From NCBI GenBank assembly GCA_026014515.1, contig JAOZIG010000314.1, positions 1-40,569 on the forward strand: DNA of 40,569 nucleotides. The letters run 5' to 3'. This document shows, one piece after another, positions 36,325 through 40,569 of the stretch; the stretch's first letter is position 1, and each line of letters starts with the position of its first letter. Under the pieces are notes generated by a model, which was not told the origin of the DNA, searched no databases, and saw nothing but the letters and a program-made list of their open reading frames with translations. The position numbers and the translations under genes are program-made. The DNA is from Candidatus Bathyarchaeota archaeon (GTDB lineage: Archaea; Thermoproteota; Bathyarchaeia; TCS64).

Positions 36325-37149
36325 TTGATCGAAATAAGGTTTCACGGCAGGGGCGGTCAAGGAGCAGTAACTGCTTCCAGGATCATCGCCATTGCCGCTT
36401 ACGAGGAAGGACAGTATTCCCAGGCTATCCCCATGTACGGTACAGAGCGTCGTGGTGCGCCACTTACTGCCTTCGTCAGACTCGATAACCAGCGCGTCAG
36501 GGAAAGGGAGCTAGTCCACAACCCAGACATTAGCGTAGTTCTCGACCCCCTTATCGCAAAACAGCAGGCTGTAGTTGACAACCTCAAAGCAGGCGGACTG
36601 GTTCTACTGAACACAACAGATGAACCAGAGGACGTCCAGCTAGGCGGAGACTTCAAAGTCGCCACCGTTGACGCTACAACAATCGCACTAGAGACACTAG
36701 GCAGACCAATCACGAACACAGCCATCCTAGGCGCATTCGCGAAGGTCACTGGTCTAATCAAAGTCGAGTCCATTGAGAAGGCACTAAAGAAGAACTTCCC
36801 AGGCAGACTCGGCGAGATGAACATCGCGGCTGTAAAGAGAAGCTACGAGGAGGTCAAGGGACCTGTTCAGGCCACAGTCAAGGAAGCACCTGCAGTAAAA
36901 GCAGACATCCATGTTGGTGGTTATGGTGTTCTTAAGGACGTCTCCAGCTGGCGTGTATTCACACCCGAGATTGACGTAGACAAGTGCATCGGATGCAAGA
37001 GTTGTTGGATCTTCTGTCCCGAGACCGCTATAGAGTGGGATGAGGAGACAAAGAAGCCATCCATCAGATACAATGCCTGTAAGGGCTGCGGTGTCTGTGC
37101 CAACGAGTGCCCAGTCAACGCAATCGAGATGGTGAGAGTGGAGGCATAA
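36325..37149 (+). CDS. porG: Pyruvate (2-oxoacid):ferredoxin oxidoreductase, fused gamma+delta subunits (TTG start)
   Basis: [21 protein letters not shown]...[15 protein letters not shown] (gamma), then [18 protein letters not shown]...[18 protein letters not shown] (delta, 2x[4Fe-4S]). Confidence 0.95.
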
Positions 37150-37152
37150 GAA

Positions 37153-38313
37153 ATGTCATATGAAGTAATGGTAGGAAACAAGGCAGCAGCAACAGCGTGC
37201 AAGCTAGCACGTGTTCAGGTTGCCAGCGCATTCCCAATCACACCCCAGACAACCATCACACAGTATCTCAGCGAGATGCATGCAAACGCAGAGTGGGACT
37301 TCGACTTCGTTAACGTTGAAGGAGAGCTAAGCAGCCAAGTAGTGGTTCAGGGTGCAAGCCGTGTAGGTGCAAGAACATTCACCTGTACAAGCGGCCCTGG
37401 ATTGCTCTACATGCATCACCCGATGCAGACCACAGGAAGCTCAAGGCTACCAGTTGTCATGGCAGTAGTCCACAGGGGCTACAAGGGCATGCAGCCCGAC
37501 CACAGCGACCTCATGAGCCAGCAATGGACAGGATGGGGCCACATCTACGTCGAGCACGCACAGGAAGTCCTAGACAGCCTCCTAATGGCATACAAGGTCG
37601 CAGAGGACCCAAGGATTAGAATCCCAATCGCAGTCGGTTACGACGGATACGTTCTAAGCTACACTGCAGAGCCAGTAGAGATTCCAGAGCAGTCATTGGT
37701 CGATGAATGGCTACCACCAAACAAGCCAATGCCAAGCATTCTACCTGATGAGGTTGACCCCGAAACATTCTCACGAGGATGGGGCGGAGGAGACCCACAG
37801 ATGCCATGGAAGATACACCATGAGGCAATCCTCAAGATCGAGGACGTACTCAAGGAGACAATGGACAGCTTCGAGAAGACATTTGGTCGCCGCTATGGTA
37901 ACGGAATGATCGAGCCCTACATGATGGAGGACGCAGATTGCGCCATCATCGCAATGGGTACAATCGCCGGTACAGCAAAGGCAGCAGTCGAGAAGATGCA
38001 GAACGAGGGCAAGAAAGTCGGCCTAATCAAGCTAAGGAGCTACATACCATTCCCAGAGAACGATCTCAAGGAGTGGGCGAAGAAGCTAGACGGAATCGCA
38101 GTTGTCGACAGATCAATCTGTCCAGGCAAGGGTGGTCCAGTCTATGGTAAGCTCAAGAGCGTACTCTACGAGTTGGAAGACAAGCCTAAGATGCTACAGT
38201 TCCACGCAGGACTTGGCGGTAAAGAAGTAAGGACTCACGACTTCGAGATGATCGGAGACAAACTCCTGAAGGCCGTCAAAGGCGAGACAGTTGACCCAGT
38301 AACATGGGTTTAA
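37153..38313 (+). CDS. porA: Pyruvate:ferredoxin oxidoreductase alpha subunit
   Basis: MVGNKAAATACKLARVQVASAFPITPQTTITQYL, FVNVEGELSSQVVVQGASRVGARTFTCTSGPGLLYM, VVDRSICPGKGGPVY. Confidence 0.95.
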   Translation: MSYEVMVGNKAAATACKLARVQVASAFPITPQTTITQYLSEMHANAEWDFDFVNVEGELSSQVVVQGASRVGARTFTCTSGPGLLYMHHPMQTTGSSRLPVVMAVVHRGYKGMQPDHSDLMSQQWTGWGHIYVEHAQEVLDSLLMAYKVAEDPRIRIPIAVGYDGYVLSYTAEPVEIPEQSLVDEWLPPNKPMPSILPDEVDPETFSRGWGGGDPQMPWKIHHEAILKIEDVLKETMDSFEKTFGRRYGNGMIEPYMMEDADCAIIAMGTIAGTAKAAVEKMQNEGKKVGLIKLRSYIPFPENDLKEWAKKLDGIAVVDRSICPGKGGPVYGKLKSVLYELEDKPKMLQFHAGLGGKEVRTHDFEMIGDKLLKAVKGETVDPVTWV

Positions 38314-38338
38314 GAGGAGCGGAAAGGAGAAAAACACA

Positions 38339-39232
38339 ATGAGTGAAAGAATCACAAGGGCACAAATCCCAATGAGCGAGATGACCATCACCCCAGGCAG
38401 CGCATGCCAGGGTTGTGGCGCAGCTCTAGCTGCAAGACTCGCCTTCAAGGCACTTGGTCCAAACGTTATCAGACACACAATTCCATGTTGTCCAGACAGC
38501 GTTACCAAGACACCAAGATCAGGCGGAGTCTTTGAGGGCGGAGGCGCTCTACTCACAGGAACTGCACACGGACTAGCAGCCATCGGCAGGTCAGATGTTA
38601 AGGCAGTCGCCTTCTTCGGAGACGGCGGTACCTACGACATCGGCTTCCAGGGTCTATCTGGCGCAGCTGAGAGGAACGAAAACGTCTTTGTCATCACAAA
38701 GGACAACGAGGCCTACATGAACACGGGAAACCAGAGAAGCGGTTCAACTCCAAAATACTCAAGGACATCAACCACTCCGGTTGGTGTTGCGAGCCGGGGT
38801 AAGACCACTCACAAGAAGAACATCCCGTTCATCTTTGCAGCTCACTATGTCCCCTATGTAGCCACCGCAAGCGTTGGTTACCCAGAGGACTTGATCGCCA
38901 AGGTAAACTATGCCAAGGAGATCGAGGGCTTCAAGATGCTGATCATTCAGGCACCTTGTCCAGTCGGATGGAGATTTGATCCAGCAAAAACCATTGACAT
39001 CGCCAGATCAGGCGTCCAGACAGGTGTTTGGCCACTGATGGAGATCGAGTATGGTGAAACGTTCAAGCTGAACTACAAACCAAAGGAGCTCAAGCCAGTC
39101 ACAGAGTACCTGAAGCCACAGGCAAGATTCAGGCACATGACTGATGACGAGGTTAACGAGATCCAAGAGTTCACAACTGGACGCTGGGAGAGCCTCCTCA
39201 AGTCTGACGAGAGCGGTAAGATTATCATTTAA
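38339..39232 (+). CDS. porB: Pyruvate:ferredoxin oxidoreductase beta subunit (TPP-binding)
   Basis: GSACQGCGAALAARLAFKAL, FFGDGGTYDIGFQGLSGAAERNENVFVITKDNEAYMNTGNQRSGSTP, APCPVGWRFDPAKT. Confidence 0.96.
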   Translation: MSERITRAQIPMSEMTITPGSACQGCGAALAARLAFKALGPNVIRHTIPCCPDSVTKTPRSGGVFEGGGALLTGTAHGLAAIGRSDVKAVAFFGDGGTYDIGFQGLSGAAERNENVFVITKDNEAYMNTGNQRSGSTPKYSRTSTTPVGVASRGKTTHKKNIPFIFAAHYVPYVATASVGYPEDLIAKVNYAKEIEGFKMLIIQAPCPVGWRFDPAKTIDIARSGVQTGVWPLMEIEYGETFKLNYKPKELKPVTEYLKPQARFRHMTDDEVNEIQEFTTGRWESLLKSDESGKIII

Positions 39233-39308
39233 TCCCCCCCCCTTTTCTTTACACATTTTTAGACAAGTTTTAAATCAACAAGTTTGCCCCATCAGACGTT
39301 GATATGCC

Positions 39309-40475
39309 ATGGGCCTCCGTAGCGTTTTGAAGAAACCCGGTATTATTTTCGGTGGGTTTCTGGGCTTGGCGACCCTGAGCATCATGAATACCGCGTATAC
39401 CAACGTCTTAGATGATATCAAGAACGAGTTGGTGCTCAACTATACTTGGGCTGGAGCCTTGATGTCCGGGTATTTCGTTGGATATACCCTTGGTCAGATA
39501 CCTTGGGGTATAATCTCTGACCGCTATGGTAGTAGACGAGCCATGACCCTCAGCGTTCTCGGTGTAAGCCTATCGACGCTTCTCTTCGGATACAGCAGTA
39601 ATATCCAGATAGCTGTCGCCTTCAGGTTCCTCTCTGGTCTTCTCGGTGCGGGTATCTTTGTACCAAGCGTGAAACTAGTATCCAGTTGGTTTGACTCAGA
39701 GGAACGGGGAACCGCACTCGGGTTATTGAATATCGGTGGTAGTACAGGTAATATTGCTGCTTCTTGGGCTGTTCCCCTACTGAGTGCTTCAATGAGTTGG
39801 CGAGGTAGCTTGAAGCTAATGGGTGTATTCGGCGTCTGCTCGGCAATGATCTCTTTTTACTTCTTGAAGGATCGTGATGGGGTCTCCGCTAGAAGAATGA
39901 ACCTCAATGACATTCCATACAAGGTGCCTAGTTTCTGGTACATGAGCTTCGTACAGTTCATCAGATTAGGATCATATTACACGTTCATCGCTTGGATGCC
40001 ACTAGTCCTCAAAGAAGAATACGGCTTGAGCATCGTAGCTACCAGCGGAGCCATATCCTTGTTAAATCTAGCTGGTATAGTCTCAAACCCGGTTGGTGGT
40101 ATTGTGGCTGATCGTTTAGGCGAGAAACGTGTATTGATGGCAGGGTTCTTTTCCCTAAGCTTGTTCATTCTACTGTTTACTTTCGGCATCGGAAGCCCGG
40201 TTCTATATGGGTTAGTGTTTCTTTTGGGGTGGTTTATCAACTTCACACGCAGCCCCGCCTTCAGTATCATACCCGGGCTATTCGGAGCCGAGACCGCTGG
40301 CAGCGTATCAGGCATCAACAACACCTTCGCATCCTTTGGCGCCCTCGTACTACCCTTTGTGTTAGGCTATGTGCGTGATGTAACCAATAGTTACACTGTT
40401 GGTTGGTATAGTGTAGCGGGTTTAGCGTTGGTTGCCTCAGTGTTGATGTATTTCGTCGCTGATCCTGATTCTTGA
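39309..40475 (+). CDS. MFS transporter (NarK/ACS-like)
   Basis: 12-TM pattern; GYTLGQIPWGIISDRYGSRRAMTLSVLG, RFLSGLLGAGIFVPSVKLVSSWFDSEERGTALGLLNIGGSTGNIAA. Confidence 0.93.
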   Translation: MGLRSVLKKPGIIFGGFLGLATLSIMNTAYTNVLDDIKNELVLNYTWAGALMSGYFVGYTLGQIPWGIISDRYGSRRAMTLSVLGVSLSTLLFGYSSNIQIAVAFRFLSGLLGAGIFVPSVKLVSSWFDSEERGTALGLLNIGGSTGNIAASWAVPLLSASMSWRGSLKLMGVFGVCSAMISFYFLKDRDGVSARRMNLNDIPYKVPSFWYMSFVQFIRLGSYYTFIAWMPLVLKEEYGLSIVATSGAISLLNLAGIVSNPVGGIVADRLGEKRVLMAGFFSLSLFILLFTFGIGSPVLYGLVFLLGWFINFTRSPAFSIIPGLFGAETAGSVSGINNTFASFGALVLPFVLGYVRDVTNSYTVGWYSVAGLALVASVLMYFVADPDS

Positions 40476-40519
40476 GAATCCTTAATATTTGTATCTTCAT
40501 TTGGCTACTTGGTGAAAAC

Positions 40520-40569
40520 ATGCCCTACTGTCCCAAATGCGGTAATGAGGTAAGTGAACAAGACGACTA
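40520..40569 (+). CDS. Zinc-ribbon domain protein, N-terminus only (truncated by window)
   Basis: ATG CCC TAC TGT CCC AAA TGC GGT AAT GAG... = MPYCPKCGNEVSEQDD; zinc-ribbon CPKCG start. Confidence 0.7.
   Translation, partial: MPYCPKCGNEVSEQDD

Noticed and set aside
39234-39248. C9 run followed by T-rich tract after porB
   Set aside because: Probably an ordinary T-rich archaeal terminator region; the homopolymer may also be a sequencing-length artefact.
1-40569. CRISPR arrays, rRNA, integrases, transposases, phage modules
   Set aside because: Looked for repeated spaced units and typical proteins on both strands; none seen.

Overview
Gene-dense, moderate-GC archaeal chromosome segment. The archaeal assignment rests on PolD DP2, Sec61-beta, Alba, OB-fold RPA, TYW1, archaeal-type TrpRS and CCA-encoding tRNAs. 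The exact lineage cannot be fixed from sequence alone; an Asgard-type genome is plausible but unproven. Main blocks: (i) DP2 C-terminus, Sec61beta, Alba and a class-III aminotransferase; (ii) a minus-strand RPA / 39-aa membrane microprotein / SWIM zinc-finger / PfkB cluster; (iii) COG1407-like phosphoesterase, superoxide reductase, tRNA-Pro; (iv) a complete phosphate module (AbrB-PhoU regulator, pstSCAB, phoU); (v) phosphoesterase, thioredoxin, GNAT, trpS, cupin, M32 carboxypeptidase; (vi) PEP-mutase-family lyase, TYW1, tRNA-Gly, Imm5-like protein, MBL, B3/4, HAD and methyltransferase genes; (vii) two tandem orphan LivH-like permeases, each behind the same palindromic promoter repeat; (viii) DUF362, class-II HMG-CoA reductase, surface protein with sorting-type C-terminus, amidohydrolase, MFS; (ix) a two-domain eRF1/Pelota-like protein, VWA + MoxR, and a fused PorGD-PorA-PorB oxidoreductase. 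No CRISPR, rRNA, transposase or phage genes were seen. Most interesting non-ORF signals: a ~70-bp dispersed intergenic repeat in three copies, two of them inverted around trpS-cupin-M32; duplicated palindromic operators before the LivH pair; alternating A/C-ending versus G/T-ending codon blocks inside single genes; and an unannotated microprotein between RPA and SWIM genes.
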